Part shown: piece after piece, positions 17,537 to 26,710 of the stretch | Layout: the number at the start of each line of letters is the position of its first letter | Position numbering within the stretch: the first letter of the stretch is position 1 | NCBI GenBank assembly: GCA_963713355.1 | Contig: CAVQLK010000011.1 | Span: forward strand, 930,001 to 994,000 | Reading direction: 5' to 3' | DNA length: 64,000 nt | From: FEN-1219 sp963713355 | GTDB lineage: Bacteria > Pseudomonadota > Gammaproteobacteria > Steroidobacterales > Rariloculaceae | The notes under the pieces: model-generated | Told to the model about the DNA's origin: nothing | The model's input: only the letters and a program-made list of their open reading frames with translations | Databases searched by the model: none | Position numbers and translations under genes: made by a program

Positions 17537-18601
17537 ATGACGGCAGGCAGCGCACCATTCTCGGCCGAAGTGACAAAGGCCGAGGCTCACGATGCTGCTG
17601 GACGCCACGTAGAGGCGATCGACCAGCTCGTCGCGGGAGTCAAGAACGGCGACGTCGAAGCGACGACGCGTCTAGGCAAACGTTTGCTCGTCGGCGACCG
17701 CGCGCCACTGCTCCCTAACGACGGCGCGCGCTTTCTCGAGGAGGCTTCGGGCCGCGGTGGGGCCGAGGCAGCAGCCATGCTGGCCGTGCTATTCGCCGTC
17801 GGTGCGAACCGCAATCACGACGTGCGCTCGGGCTTGCAGAGTCTCGTCGTCGCAGCGGAGCGCGGTTGGGCGGCGGCGCAGGGTCAGCTCCGTGCACTGA
17901 GCCCGGATCGTGCCGTTGCGGCGCTTGACGCCGCGCAGAAGCCGGCCTATTGGCACGAGCTCGCGGCGACGATCGACCTCGATTGGTGGATGCGCGCCGC
18001 GCCCGGCAGGGACTTGAGCGGCAGCCCGCGGATTCGGCTGTTCGACGATTTCGTGAGCGACGACGTTTGTCGCTGGCTCATCGGCCGAGCGGCCGGGCGG
18101 CTGTCACGAGCGCTCGTCTACGAGGCGCTGCGCAAAGAAGTGACCGTGCACCCCACGCGGACGAACACCGCGGCGTCGTTCAACATGCTCGAGACGGACT
18201 TCGTCTGCGTCTTGACCCAGGTGCGCATGGCGGCCGCCATCGATGTGTCGTTCAGGCAATTCGAGACGATCACCGTCCTGCACTACGCCGAGGACGAAGA
18301 GATCACGGAGCACTTCGATTTCGTCGATCCCAAGGTGCCGGACTACGAGCAAGAGATCGCGCAGCGCGGACAACGAATCGCGACATTCCTCATCTACTTG
18401 AACGACGACTACGGTGGCGGCGAGACCGAGTTTCCGCGCGTCGGGGTGCGCCACAAGGGGCACAAGACGCAGGGCATCGTCTTCATCAATGCGCTGCCGG
18501 ACGGCAGCGCGGACGTGCGCACATTGCACGCAGGCCGGCCGCCGACGGGCGGCGAGAAGTGGATCGTTTCGCAATTCGTGCGCAATCGACGGCTCTTCTA
18601 G
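17537..18601 (+). CDS. Sel1-repeat / prolyl 4-hydroxylase-like 2OG-Fe(II) dioxygenase
   Basis: 354 residues from ATG 17537. Residues 1-130 form helical tetratricopeptide/Sel1-like repeats ('EATTRLGKRLL', 'AEAAAMLAVLFAVGANRNHD', 'RGWAAAQGQL'). The C-terminal half is a P4Hc domain: 'RIRLFDDFVSDDVCRWLIGR', 'HFDFVDP' (Fe-binding His and Asp), 'QRIATFLIYLNDDYGGGETE', 'TLHAGRPP' (second Fe-binding His) and 'GEKWIVSQFVR' (2-oxoglutarate-binding basic residue). Cytoplasmic. It hydroxylates a proline or another side chain of an unknown target. Such genes often sit next to TonB receptors, as here (receptor starts 157 bases downstream). Confidence 0.87.
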   Translation: MTAGSAPFSAEVTKAEAHDAAGRHVEAIDQLVAGVKNGDVEATTRLGKRLLVGDRAPLLPNDGARFLEEASGRGGAEAAAMLAVLFAVGANRNHDVRSGLQSLVVAAERGWAAAQGQLRALSPDRAVAALDAAQKPAYWHELAATIDLDWWMRAAPGRDLSGSPRIRLFDDFVSDDVCRWLIGRAAGRLSRALVYEALRKEVTVHPTRTNTAASFNMLETDFVCVLTQVRMAAAIDVSFRQFETITVLHYAEDEEITEHFDFVDPKVPDYEQEIAQRGQRIATFLIYLNDDYGGGETEFPRVGVRHKGHKTQGIVFINALPDGSADVRTLHAGRPPTGGEKWIVSQFVRNRRLF

Positions 18602-18758
18602 CCCCTCAATTGTGGTAGTGGCAGTGCTATCACGTTCCGTCGCGCGGAATAGTTAGCACGGCTTCCCAAATCTTCTGCGCGGTGAGCTAATGGTTCGCTG
18701 GCGTGCGTGCGCGCGCGCTGCGCTCACGCACTCGTTCAACGTCAACAAGGGGAATCTC

Positions 18759-21700
18759 ATGAAAACGCGCTGTATTCGTCCGGTCCGATTCTCGACACCG
18801 CCTCCATTGGAGGGCCGTTACCAACGGCAACGACTTGCAACGGCGATCGCCATGGCGCTCGCTCTACCGTGCGGCCTTGCATCGACCGCTCATGGGCAAG
18901 AACCCGAGGCGCAAGCAGCGCCGCTCGAGGAAATCATCATCACGGGCTCGCGCATCGTCCGACGCGACTATGAAGCGAACAGCCCAATCCAGACGATCGA
19001 CGCTGCTTCGTTCGAGGCGCAAAGCGCGATCGCGATGGAAGACACGTTGAACGAGTTTCCGCAGTTCGTGCCCGCGGCGACGGGTTACACGCAAGTCCAG
19101 GACGGTGAGCTCATTTTCACGGGCTCGACCGTCACATCGGGTGCCGCAATGTTGAGCCTGCGCGGCCTCGGTCCCAATCGTAATCTCGTGTTGCTCGACG
19201 GCTATCGCGCGATGCCCGTCAACGCAACGATGGCCGTCGACCTGAACTCCATCCCGGCGGCGGCGATCGAGCGCGTGGAGGTCATCACGGGGGGCGCGTC
19301 CTCGGTGTACGGCGCCGACGCCGTGGCGGGTGTCGTGAACTTCATCACGCGCAGGAATTTCGAAGGGATGGACCTCGATATTCAGTACGGCGCGATGGAG
19401 AACGGCGAAGCCGGCGAGACGCGCGCGTCGGGCTTGTTTGGTGTCAATACGGCGGACGGCCGAGGCAACATCATGCTCGGGCTCGAGGTCGCGAGCCGGC
19501 GGGCCGTCGAATGGAAAGACGTCGACTTCTACGCCAAGGCGATGGAGGACCCGACGGTTCAGGGCACGATCTCGATCGTCACGGATCCCTACTGGAACAT
19601 CGAGGCCGGCAATACGCCGAGCGGCGCCGCCATCGACGCGATCTTCACGCAGGCGCCTGGAGTCGTGCTGCGCAACACGGCCGGCGCCGTCACGGGGCGT
19701 GTTTATCTCAACGACGACAGCTCCGTTTATACGGGCGCCGCGATATTCGACGGCGTCGCGCCGGCCGGTGCCGGCTCGACGGCGGGACTCTATCGCTACA
19801 ACGGCCCCTTGCGCATCGGCGATTTCCAGTTCCGCAAGATCGACTCGACGGGCGAGCTCGAGGAGTTCATCCCGGGTCATAAAGCAAACGTGCCTCTCGA
19901 GCGTTACTCCGTGTTCGCGCGTGCGAACTACGAGCTGACGGACAACATCGAAGCGCGCTTCACGGCCCAGAACGTCGAATCCGAGGTCACGCAGCTTTGG
20001 CAGGTGTCGCCGGCTACGGGCGGCTGGAGCCATACGATCCCGCACGGGAACGGCATCTATGCGGCATCGCTAGCGGCTAACGGCACGACGCTGCCGGCCT
20101 TTCTTCCGGGCGGGCAGCACGGGCTCAACTGCGCGCCGACGGGCGGCTGCACGAACTCGCAAGTATTCCCCGTGAGCCCCGAGCTTGCGTCGCTGCTCGA
20201 TTCGCGCTCCAACGTGAACGCGCCGTGGAACTTGAGCTACACGCTCGACTTCGCGCATTTCGGGCTTGGACGTCCGCGCTCGATCGACAGCGAGCAGCGC
20301 ACGAACCAGCTGTCGTTCGGCTTGCGCGGCGGTATCGATGGCATCGACGGATCGTGGGACATCGTGGGCTCGCATGGCACTACGGACCAGGGCTTGTTGC
20401 TCGTCGGCTACGCCGCGCTCGAGCGCGTGCGCCAGCTGATTCAATCGCCGAACTACGGCCGCGGTTTCTTCCGCCAGGCGAACGCAGGGCCGCCCGGCAA
20501 CGGCTTTGCGGGCGGCGTCGCTTCGTGCGAGTCGGGAGTGCCAGTATTTCGGCCGCACTCCGATATCACCCAGGACTGCTTGGACGCGATGATCGTGGAT
20601 CTCCAGCATCAGTCCGAGATGGAGCAGAACTTCGTCGAGGCCAACGTGGAAGGCAGGCTCGTGAACCTTCCGGCCGGAGAGGCGCGCTTCTCGGCCGGCG
20701 TGCATTCGCGCACGAACAGCTACAGGTACATTTTCGACACGCTGAACACGCAAGCGTCGTATCTCGATCTTGGGCTCGGCACGTTCCCAGCGAACAGCAC
20801 GCGCGGCAAGACGGAAGTCAACGAGGTGTACGGTGAGTTGTTGCTGCCGGTCTTGAGCGACAAGCCCGGCGCACAGCACTTGAGCCTCGAGCTCGGCTAC
20901 CGCTACTCGGATTACAACTTCCAGGGAGGCATCGACACTTATAAGGCGCTCGTCGACTGGGGCATCACGGACACGCTCCGGTTCCGCGGTGGCCGCCAGC
21001 AAGCGACGCGCGCGCCGAACATCGCGGAGATGTTTCAAGCGCAGTCGCAGACCTGGTCGGCCGCGTCGCCCGGTGATCCGTGCGGCCTCAACACCGTCGC
21101 ATCGTACGGCGCCAACCCCGCGTTCAATCCGAATGCGGCGCAAGCACGCGCGTTGTGCTCGCAGCTCATGAGCTCGGGTGCATCCGTGTTCTACGATCCC
21201 GCGACGCCTCAGCCGCCCGGGGCGAGCGCGCTATGGTTCGTGAACGCGGTGGGCAATCCGAACGTGAACCCCGAAGACGCGACGACGTTAACGGCTGGCT
21301 TCGTCTGGCAGCCGAGCACAGGCGGGTTTTCGGGCACGATCGATTGGTACGAGATCGAGATCGACGACATGATTGCCGTCGAGCCGGGATCAGCGGTGTA
21401 CCAGGAGTGCTTGAGCCCGGCGAGCAACCCGACGTTCAGTGCTGCTCACGAAGCATGCGCGCGCATCATCCGCAATCCCGCGACAGGCGGTGCGACGGCT
21501 TCGAACGTGTCCTATATCAACTCCGGCGGCGCCTTGATCAGCGGTGTCGATCTCTCGGCCACCTGGCAAAGGGATCTGTCGGAGATAGGGTTCGAGCGCC
21601 TGCCGGGAACGTTCTCCGTGAACTTCATGGTCAGCGCGCTGCTCGACCTCACGACGAAAGCGACGCCCACGGCGCCCGTCATCGACTGGAAGGGCTCGCT

Positions 21701-22106
21701 GGGTCCCGATCCCGGCACGTCGCTGAACAACGGCGCCTACGACTACCGTACGTTCACAACGTTCAACTATGCGTTCAACGACTGGGGCATGAGCCTGCGG
21801 TGGCGGCACTTGCCGAGCGCGAAGTCGGCGCTGCAAGCGTCGCTCGACTCGACGACGGGAGGCACGGCGACGGTGCTCGGTGCCGAGGACTCCTACGACG
21901 TGTTCGACCTGTCGGCGAGTTGGGGCTTTGGCGAGCGGACCACGCTTCGCATGGGCGTGGATAATCTGTTCGACACGGACCCCGTCATCACGGGCGCGCG
22001 CACGGCCCTCGATCCGAATCCGACGACGGGTCAAGGCACGACTGAAGCCGGCTTTTACAGCATCCTCGGCCGGCAGTTCTACGTCGGCGTCGACGCGCAG
22101 TTCTGA
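18759..22106 (+). CDS. large TonB-dependent receptor
   Basis: 1115 residues, uninterrupted. Start ATG 18759 after AAGGGGAAT. The long N-terminus (about 50 residues) ends in a signal sequence ('ATAIAMALALPCGLASTAHG'), then the TonB box region 'LEEIIITGSRIVRRDYEANS', plug domain ('LSLRGLGPNRNLVLLDGYR', 'AAAIERVEVITGGASSVYGA', 'DAVAGVVNFITRRNF') and a beta barrel ending 'RQFYVGVDAQF' with terminal Phe. This is the TonB receptor class common in oligotrophic Gammaproteobacteria and sphingomonads for large organic ligands. No heme or siderophore signature seen. Followed by a strong hairpin at 22121-22148. Confidence 0.92.
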   Translation: MKTRCIRPVRFSTPPPLEGRYQRQRLATAIAMALALPCGLASTAHGQEPEAQAAPLEEIIITGSRIVRRDYEANSPIQTIDAASFEAQSAIAMEDTLNEFPQFVPAATGYTQVQDGELIFTGSTVTSGAAMLSLRGLGPNRNLVLLDGYRAMPVNATMAVDLNSIPAAAIERVEVITGGASSVYGADAVAGVVNFITRRNFEGMDLDIQYGAMENGEAGETRASGLFGVNTADGRGNIMLGLEVASRRAVEWKDVDFYAKAMEDPTVQGTISIVTDPYWNIEAGNTPSGAAIDAIFTQAPGVVLRNTAGAVTGRVYLNDDSSVYTGAAIFDGVAPAGAGSTAGLYRYNGPLRIGDFQFRKIDSTGELEEFIPGHKANVPLERYSVFARANYELTDNIEARFTAQNVESEVTQLWQVSPATGGWSHTIPHGNGIYAASLAANGTTLPAFLPGGQHGLNCAPTGGCTNSQVFPVSPELASLLDSRSNVNAPWNLSYTLDFAHFGLGRPRSIDSEQRTNQLSFGLRGGIDGIDGSWDIVGSHGTTDQGLLLVGYAALERVRQLIQSPNYGRGFFRQANAGPPGNGFAGGVASCESGVPVFRPHSDITQDCLDAMIVDLQHQSEMEQNFVEANVEGRLVNLPAGEARFSAGVHSRTNSYRYIFDTLNTQASYLDLGLGTFPANSTRGKTEVNEVYGELLLPVLSDKPGAQHLSLELGYRYSDYNFQGGIDTYKALVDWGITDTLRFRGGRQQATRAPNIAEMFQAQSQTWSAASPGDPCGLNTVASYGANPAFNPNAAQARALCSQLMSSGASVFYDPATPQPPGASALWFVNAVGNPNVNPEDATTLTAGFVWQPSTGGFSGTIDWYEIEIDDMIAVEPGSAVYQECLSPASNPTFSAAHEACARIIRNPATGGATASNVSYINSGGALISGVDLSATWQRDLSEIGFERLPGTFSVNFMVSALLDLTTKATPTAPVIDWKGSLGPDPGTSLNNGAYDYRTFTTFNYAFNDWGMSLRWRHLPSAKSALQASLDSTTGGTATVLGAEDSYDVFDLSASWGFGERTTLRMGVDNLFDTDPVITGARTALDPNPTTGQGTTEAGFYSILGRQFYVGVDAQF

Positions 22107-22120
22107 GGACGATCGTGCAA

Positions 22121-22148
22121 GGGACGGCGAGCTACGGCTCGCCGTCCC
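22121..22148. terminator. hairpin with cUACGg tetraloop after the TonB receptor
   Basis: Perfect 12-base-pair stem (GGGACGGCGAGC / GCTCGCCGTCCC) closed by the tetraloop TACG, i.e. the very stable cUNCGg loop. It lies 15 bases after the receptor stop and 28 before the convergent molybdopterin gene's stop, so it can serve both strands. No T-run on either side, so intrinsic termination may need Rho or simply protect the 3' ends. Confidence 0.7.
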
Positions 22149-22175
22149 GCTGGCGCCGTTGCGACGTCGAGCGAG

Positions 22176-24245
22176 CTACCGCGCTTCGGCCTCGAGCTCG
22201 ACGCGGCAGTCGTAGAACGTCGGCGCGCGGCCGATGTCGGTCAGCACTTGGCTCGTGAGCTCGTTGGCGTTCTTGCCGTCGCGCGCGAGCTTCTTCCACC
22301 AGACGGACAGCGCGACGACGACGCCGGGCCGTGCCCTCTCCGTGACGCGCGCTTTGAGCAGCAGCGAGCCGCGGTCGTTGAACACGCGCACTCGGGCGCC
22401 GTCTGCGATGTCGCGGGCCGCGGCGTCCTGCGGGTGGATCTCGAGGTGCGGCTCGCCTTCGGCGTCGCGCAGACTCTGCACATTGACGAACGTCGAGTTC
22501 AGGTAGTTGCGGGCGGGCGGGGAGATCATCGCGAGCGGAAAGCGTGCGGCGAGGCCCGCATCGGCGACTTCGTTAGGCGCGATGTAGCCGGGCACCGGGT
22601 CGAGGCCGAGCTTCGCGACGTCCTCCGAGTAGATTTCGCACTTGCCGCTCTTCGTCGGGAAGCCGCCGTTAGCAAACGGCGCATACGTCTTCGGCCGGTC
22701 GAGTCTTTGCCAGCCGCTCTGCTTCAAGGCCTCCCAGTCGAAATTCGATTCGGCGAACGCGGTCGCGGCGATCGCGTCGTCGGAGTCGCGGAAGCACGGC
22801 TCGTCGAAGCCCATCTCAGCGGCGAGCCGGCGGAAGATTTCGCTATTGGGCAGCGCTTCGCCGAGCGCGTCGATGGCCGGATTGTTCGCGAGCCTATAAA
22901 GATGACCGTACGACTTGTGCACGTCGGTGTGCTCGAGCTGCGTCGTCGCCGGCAGCACGTAGTCGGCGTAGTCGGCGGTATCCGTCTGGAACTGCTCGAG
23001 CACGACCGTGAAGAGGTCCTCGCGCGCGAAGCCGGCGGCGACGGAGCGCGATTCCGGGGCGACGGCGACGGGGTTGCTGTTGTAGACGATCAGCGCCTCG
23101 ATCGGCGGGTCGGCCGCCGCGAGATCGCGGCCGATCGTGCTCATGTTGATCGTGCGTGGCTTGCGGCCGGCCAAAAGCTCGGGGCGATACAGCGCAGCGT
23201 CGTCGACGTGAAACTCCCCGCTGGTCGACAACAGAAGCCCTCCGGCCGCGTCGCGCCAATGGCCCGCGAGCGCGGGCAAGCATGCGATCGCGCGCACGGC
23301 GTTGCCGCCGCCGCGAGCGCGCTGCATGCCGTAGTTCAGGCGGATCGCGGCTGGCCGCGTCTGCGCGTAGTCGCGCGCGAGGTTCTCGACCTCAGCAGCC
23401 GTGATGCCGCAGATATCCGCGACGCGCGCCGGCGTGAAGGCGCGGGCGCGCTCGAGCAACGCTGCAGCGCCTAGCGTGTATCTTTCTATGTAATCCTCGT
23501 CGAGCCAGCGTTGGCGTTCGAGCACATGTACGATCCCGAGCGCGAGCGCCGCGTCGGTTCCCGGCAGCAGCGCGATGTGCTCGTGGCATTTCTCGGCCGT
23601 CAGCGAGCGATACGGGTCGATCGCGACGAGCTTCGCGCCGCGGCGCTTCGCTTCCTGCGCGCGCGTCCACAGATGCAGATTCGATGCGATCGCGTTCGTG
23701 CCCCAGAGGAGGATCAGCTTCGCATCCTGGAACTGCTCGACGTCGGTGCCCATGCGCGAGCCGAGCGTGTAGTTCAGCGCCTCGGCGCCGGCTTGCGCGC
23801 AGATCGTGCGGTCGAGAAAGCTTGCGCCCAGGCGATTGAAGAACCGCTGAGCCATCGCTTCGCCTTGCACGAGACCCATCGTGCCGGCATAGCTGTACGG
23901 CACGATGCGCTGCGGGTCGACGGCCGCAATGCGCGCGAGCCTTCGTGCGATGTCCGTCAGAGCTTCATCCCAGCTCACGCGCTCGAACACGCCGCGGCCT
24001 TTCGCGCCTTTGCGCTTCAACGGATAGAGCAGCCGGTCGGGGTGATAAACGCGCTCGAGATAGCGCGCGACCTTCGTGCAGAGCTTGCCGGCCGTCGTGG
24101 GGTGGGAGGGATCGCCCGTGATCTCGGTGGCCACGCGCTTGCCGTTGCGCAGCTCCGTTGTGACGAGCATCGCGCACGTGTCTGGACAGTCGTGCGGGCA
24201 GGCTGCGCGGACGATGGTGCGCTCGGGTGCCGGGTGGGCGGCCAT
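22176..24245 (-). CDS. molybdopterin-dependent oxidoreductase (formate dehydrogenase/DMSO reductase-like)
   Basis: 689 residues, cytoplasmic (no Tat signal). The N-terminal 4Fe-4S site is 'ACPHDCPDTCAMLV' plus 'GKLCTKV'. Cofactor-binding stretches: 'WDEALTDIARRLARI', 'LLWGTNAIASNLHLWTRAQE', 'DTADYADYVLPATTQLEHTD', and the C-terminal dinucleotide-binding domain from 'MISPPARNYLNSTF' with 'LEIHPQDAAARDIADGARVR'. Matches the stand-alone molybdopterin oxidoreductase family of about 690 residues whose substrate is usually unknown. Overlaps no neighbour; the PQQ sugar dehydrogenase starts divergently at 24358. Confidence 0.9.
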   Translation of the reverse strand: MAAHPAPERTIVRAACPHDCPDTCAMLVTTELRNGKRVATEITGDPSHPTTAGKLCTKVARYLERVYHPDRLLYPLKRKGAKGRGVFERVSWDEALTDIARRLARIAAVDPQRIVPYSYAGTMGLVQGEAMAQRFFNRLGASFLDRTICAQAGAEALNYTLGSRMGTDVEQFQDAKLILLWGTNAIASNLHLWTRAQEAKRRGAKLVAIDPYRSLTAEKCHEHIALLPGTDAALALGIVHVLERQRWLDEDYIERYTLGAAALLERARAFTPARVADICGITAAEVENLARDYAQTRPAAIRLNYGMQRARGGGNAVRAIACLPALAGHWRDAAGGLLLSTSGEFHVDDAALYRPELLAGRKPRTINMSTIGRDLAAADPPIEALIVYNSNPVAVAPESRSVAAGFAREDLFTVVLEQFQTDTADYADYVLPATTQLEHTDVHKSYGHLYRLANNPAIDALGEALPNSEIFRRLAAEMGFDEPCFRDSDDAIAATAFAESNFDWEALKQSGWQRLDRPKTYAPFANGGFPTKSGKCEIYSEDVAKLGLDPVPGYIAPNEVADAGLAARFPLAMISPPARNYLNSTFVNVQSLRDAEGEPHLEIHPQDAAARDIADGARVRVFNDRGSLLLKARVTERARPGVVVALSVWWKKLARDGKNANELTSQVLTDIGRAPTFYDCRVELEAEAR

Positions 24246-24357
24246 GGCGCATCTTAGCGGCGCGGGGGCGCGCGCTCCAGCGGGCGCCGCTTGGCAACGG
24301 TGGCTCGCGATGCGATGCTCGCGCTCGATTCGAGTTCTTCAGGCGGGGAGCATCTAG

Positions 24358-25611
24358 ATGGTTGGGCGAATCTCAAGGCTGCGTTACGCGGGTTTGGGCG
24401 TTGCGGTATCGCTGGCGCTGGCCGGCGCGGGGCATGCGCAACAGCAGCCGGATCTCGGCCCGCTGCCGGTCAAGGTTGCCGACACGCCGTACACATTCGA
24501 TACGGCCGAGCAGCACGGCATCAAGGTATCCGTCGTCGTGCGCGGGTTGGCGCATCCGTTCAGCCTCGTGTTCCTGCCGAACGGCGACGCGCTCGTCGCG
24601 GAACGCAGCGCGGGCTTGCGCCTCGTGCGCAATGCCGTGAGCGGCAAGGGTGGTGCGGCTACGCTCGAAACGCAACCGATCGCCGGCACGCTCGAGAAGC
24701 ACACGCAGCGCACGAGCGGCTTACATGACCTCGCGTTGCATCCGAAGTTCGCCGACAACTCGCTCGTCTATTTCTCCTATAACAAGCTCGGCGAGGTCAT
24801 TCCCGACTCCAACCCGCCGGGGCGCCGTCAGTCCGCGATCACGGTGCAGCGCGCCAAGCTCTCCGGGAACGCGCTGACGAACGTCGAGGAGATCTTCACG
24901 GGCGAATGGTCGACGGGCTCGAGCGGCTCGCGCCTCGCGTTCGGCACGGACGGCCTGCTCTATGTGTCGACGGGGGCGCCGTTCGGTATGACGGCGGCGC
25001 AAGACCCGGCGAGCGTCTACGGCAAAGTCCTTCGTCTCCGCGACGACGGCAAGCCCGCCGATGGCAATCCGTTCGCGAAGCAGGCGGGTGCACGAGCCGA
25101 GGTTTTTTCCATGGGCCATCGCGATCAGCTTGGCCTCACGGTGCATCCGAACGGCTCAGTGCTCGCGGCCGAGCACGGCCCCAACGGCGGCGACGAGGTC
25201 AACTTGATTCTGCCGGGCCGCAACTATGGCTGGCCGACCTACACCTATGGTCGCAACTACGACGGCACGCGGCTCTCTGCGATGCCGGTCATTGACGGTA
25301 TCGAGCAGCCGCTCGTGCTCTGGGTGCCGTCGATCGCACCGACGGGCATCGCGGTCTACACGGGTGACAAGATCCCGGCCTGGAAGAACAACTTGTTCGT
25401 CGGCAGTGCACGCATCGGCGAGATTCCGCGCACGGGCGGTCTCGAGCGCGTCGTGCTCAACGACAAGCTCGAGGAGATTCGCCGGGAACGGCTGCTCGGC
25501 TCGCTGCACCAACGCATTCGCGACGTGCGCCAAGGACCGGACGGGTTGCTCTATGTGATCACGGACGAGGACGACGGTGCGCTACTGCGCATCGAGCCGG
25601 TGGCGCTGTAA
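24358..25611 (+). CDS. PQQ-dependent aldose sugar dehydrogenase (GSDH family), intact copy
   Basis: 417 residues; signal peptide to 'LALAGAGHAQ'. Six-bladed propeller: 'FSLVFLPNGDALVAERSAGL', 'GLHDLALHPKFADNSLVYFS', 'RLAFGTDGLLYVSTGAP', 'AAEHGPNGGDEVNLILPGRN' then 'YGWP', 'LWVPSIAPTGIAVYTGDKIP' and 'IRDVRQGPDGLLYVITDEDD'. 'FSMGHRDQLGL' stands where the family usually has G-x-R-N/D-x-Q/P-G-x. It oxidises aldoses in the periplasm; PQQ synthesis genes are not in the window. Paralogue of the frameshifted copy at 895-2175. ATG 24358 follows GGGGAGCATCTAG. Confidence 0.9.
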   Translation: MVGRISRLRYAGLGVAVSLALAGAGHAQQQPDLGPLPVKVADTPYTFDTAEQHGIKVSVVVRGLAHPFSLVFLPNGDALVAERSAGLRLVRNAVSGKGGAATLETQPIAGTLEKHTQRTSGLHDLALHPKFADNSLVYFSYNKLGEVIPDSNPPGRRQSAITVQRAKLSGNALTNVEEIFTGEWSTGSSGSRLAFGTDGLLYVSTGAPFGMTAAQDPASVYGKVLRLRDDGKPADGNPFAKQAGARAEVFSMGHRDQLGLTVHPNGSVLAAEHGPNGGDEVNLILPGRNYGWPTYTYGRNYDGTRLSAMPVIDGIEQPLVLWVPSIAPTGIAVYTGDKIPAWKNNLFVGSARIGEIPRTGGLERVVLNDKLEEIRRERLLGSLHQRIRDVRQGPDGLLYVITDEDDGALLRIEPVAL

Positions 25612-25649
25612 CGCGGGCCTTCAGCGTCGTCCGGCGTCCGAATGCGGCG

Positions 25650-26360
25650 GTGACACTCGTCGACGTCAGTCGCTCGTTGGCGGAGCGGGTCGCGACGCTG
25701 CGCTTCGCGGATCCCGTCTGCTGCGTCTACAACCCACTCGAGTATGCGCGGGCGCCGCACGAGCTGTACTTGACTCGCTATGGCGGAGAACCGAAAGAGG
25801 TGTTGCTGCTCGGCATGAATCCGGGGCCTTTCGGCATGGTGCAGACCGGCGTGCCGTTCGGAGACGTCACGATGGTCCGCGATTGGCTCGGCATCACCGC
25901 TCCCGTCGCCAAGCCGCGCGCTGAGCACCCGAAGCGACCTGTGCTCGGCTTCGAGTGCCACCGCACGGAAATCAGCGGCACGCGCCTCTGGGGCTGGGCG
26001 CGCGATCGCTTCAACACGCCGGAGCGCTTCTTCGCGCGATTCTTCGTCGCGAACTACTGTCCGCTCGCGTTCATGGAAGCGAGTGGTGCGAACGTGACGC
26101 CCGACAAGCTGCCCTCGGCAGAGCAGCGCCCCGTTTCCGGTGCATGCGACGAAGCGCTTCGCGAAGTCGTGCGTCTGTTGCAGCCGCGTATCGTGATCGG
26201 CGTCGGCGGCTTTGCCGAAAGGCGCGCCCGTGCCGCGCTGGCCGGCGAGAACGTGGGCGTAGGGACGATCCTTCACCCGAGCCCCGCGAGCCCGCTCGCG
26301 AATCGCGGTTGGGCCGCCACGATCGAGCGGCAACTCGAGAGTTTAGGCGTCGCTCTTTGA
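25650..26360 (+). CDS. uracil-DNA glycosylase, SMUG1-like
   Basis: 236 residues from GTG 25650 (weak ribosome-binding site; no better in-frame start). Motif 1 is 'LLLGMNPGPFGMVQTGVPFG' (Asn of the water-activating site; SMUG1 has G-M-N-P-G-P-x-G-M-x-Q-T-G-V-P-F-G). Motif 2 is 'HPSPASPLANRGW' (His-Pro-Ser-Pro-x-S-P). 'FFVANYCPLAFMEASGANVT' is also typical. Excises uracil and oxidised pyrimidines (e.g. 5-hydroxymethyluracil) from DNA. SMUG1 is best known in animals but occurs in scattered bacteria. Confidence 0.92.
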   Translation: MTLVDVSRSLAERVATLRFADPVCCVYNPLEYARAPHELYLTRYGGEPKEVLLLGMNPGPFGMVQTGVPFGDVTMVRDWLGITAPVAKPRAEHPKRPVLGFECHRTEISGTRLWGWARDRFNTPERFFARFFVANYCPLAFMEASGANVTPDKLPSAEQRPVSGACDEALREVVRLLQPRIVIGVGGFAERRARAALAGENVGVGTILHPSPASPLANRGWAATIERQLESLGVAL

Positions 26361-26373
26361 CGATGTGCTGCGT

Positions 26374-26682
26374 ATGCCGACTTACACATACATTTGGACG
26401 TTCAAGATTCATCGGGAACACGCCGAGGCCTTTCGACAGTACTACGGCAAAGGCGGCGCGTGGACGCAGCTCTTCGGGCGAGCGCGCGGCTATCTCGAAA
26501 CCCGACTGCTTCAGGATGAAAAGGACCCGTTGCGGTTCGTGACGATCGATACCTGGAGCAGCATTGAAGACTACGAAGCGTTCCGGGCCTCGTACGCGGC
26601 GGAATACGCTGCGCTCGACGGTCTCTGCGAAGGCTTCACGATCGAAGAGACGCTCATCGGCAATTTCGTGAGCACGGCGTAG
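26374..26682 (+). CDS. antibiotic-biosynthesis-monooxygenase-like (ABM) small protein
   Basis: 102 residues from ATG 26374; an in-frame GTG at 26365 is possible. Ferredoxin-like ABM fold pattern: 'YIWTFKIHREHAEAFRQYYG', 'GYLETRLLQDEKDPLRFVTI' and 'DTWSSIEDYEAFRASYAAEY'. Such proteins act as dimeric cofactor-free monooxygenases or as stress enzymes; the specific reaction is not determined. Thirteen bases after the glycosylase stop, so probably cotranscribed. Confidence 0.7.
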   Translation: MPTYTYIWTFKIHREHAEAFRQYYGKGGAWTQLFGRARGYLETRLLQDEKDPLRFVTIDTWSSIEDYEAFRASYAAEYAALDGLCEGFTIEETLIGNFVSTA

Positions 26683-26710
26683 CCACCTGCGTCCCGCGAA
26701 GCGCCGGTCA

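Noticed and set aside
18864..20045. 393-residue minus-strand frame inside the TonB receptor gene
   Set aside because: Antisense to the well-conserved plug and barrel; no homology visible.
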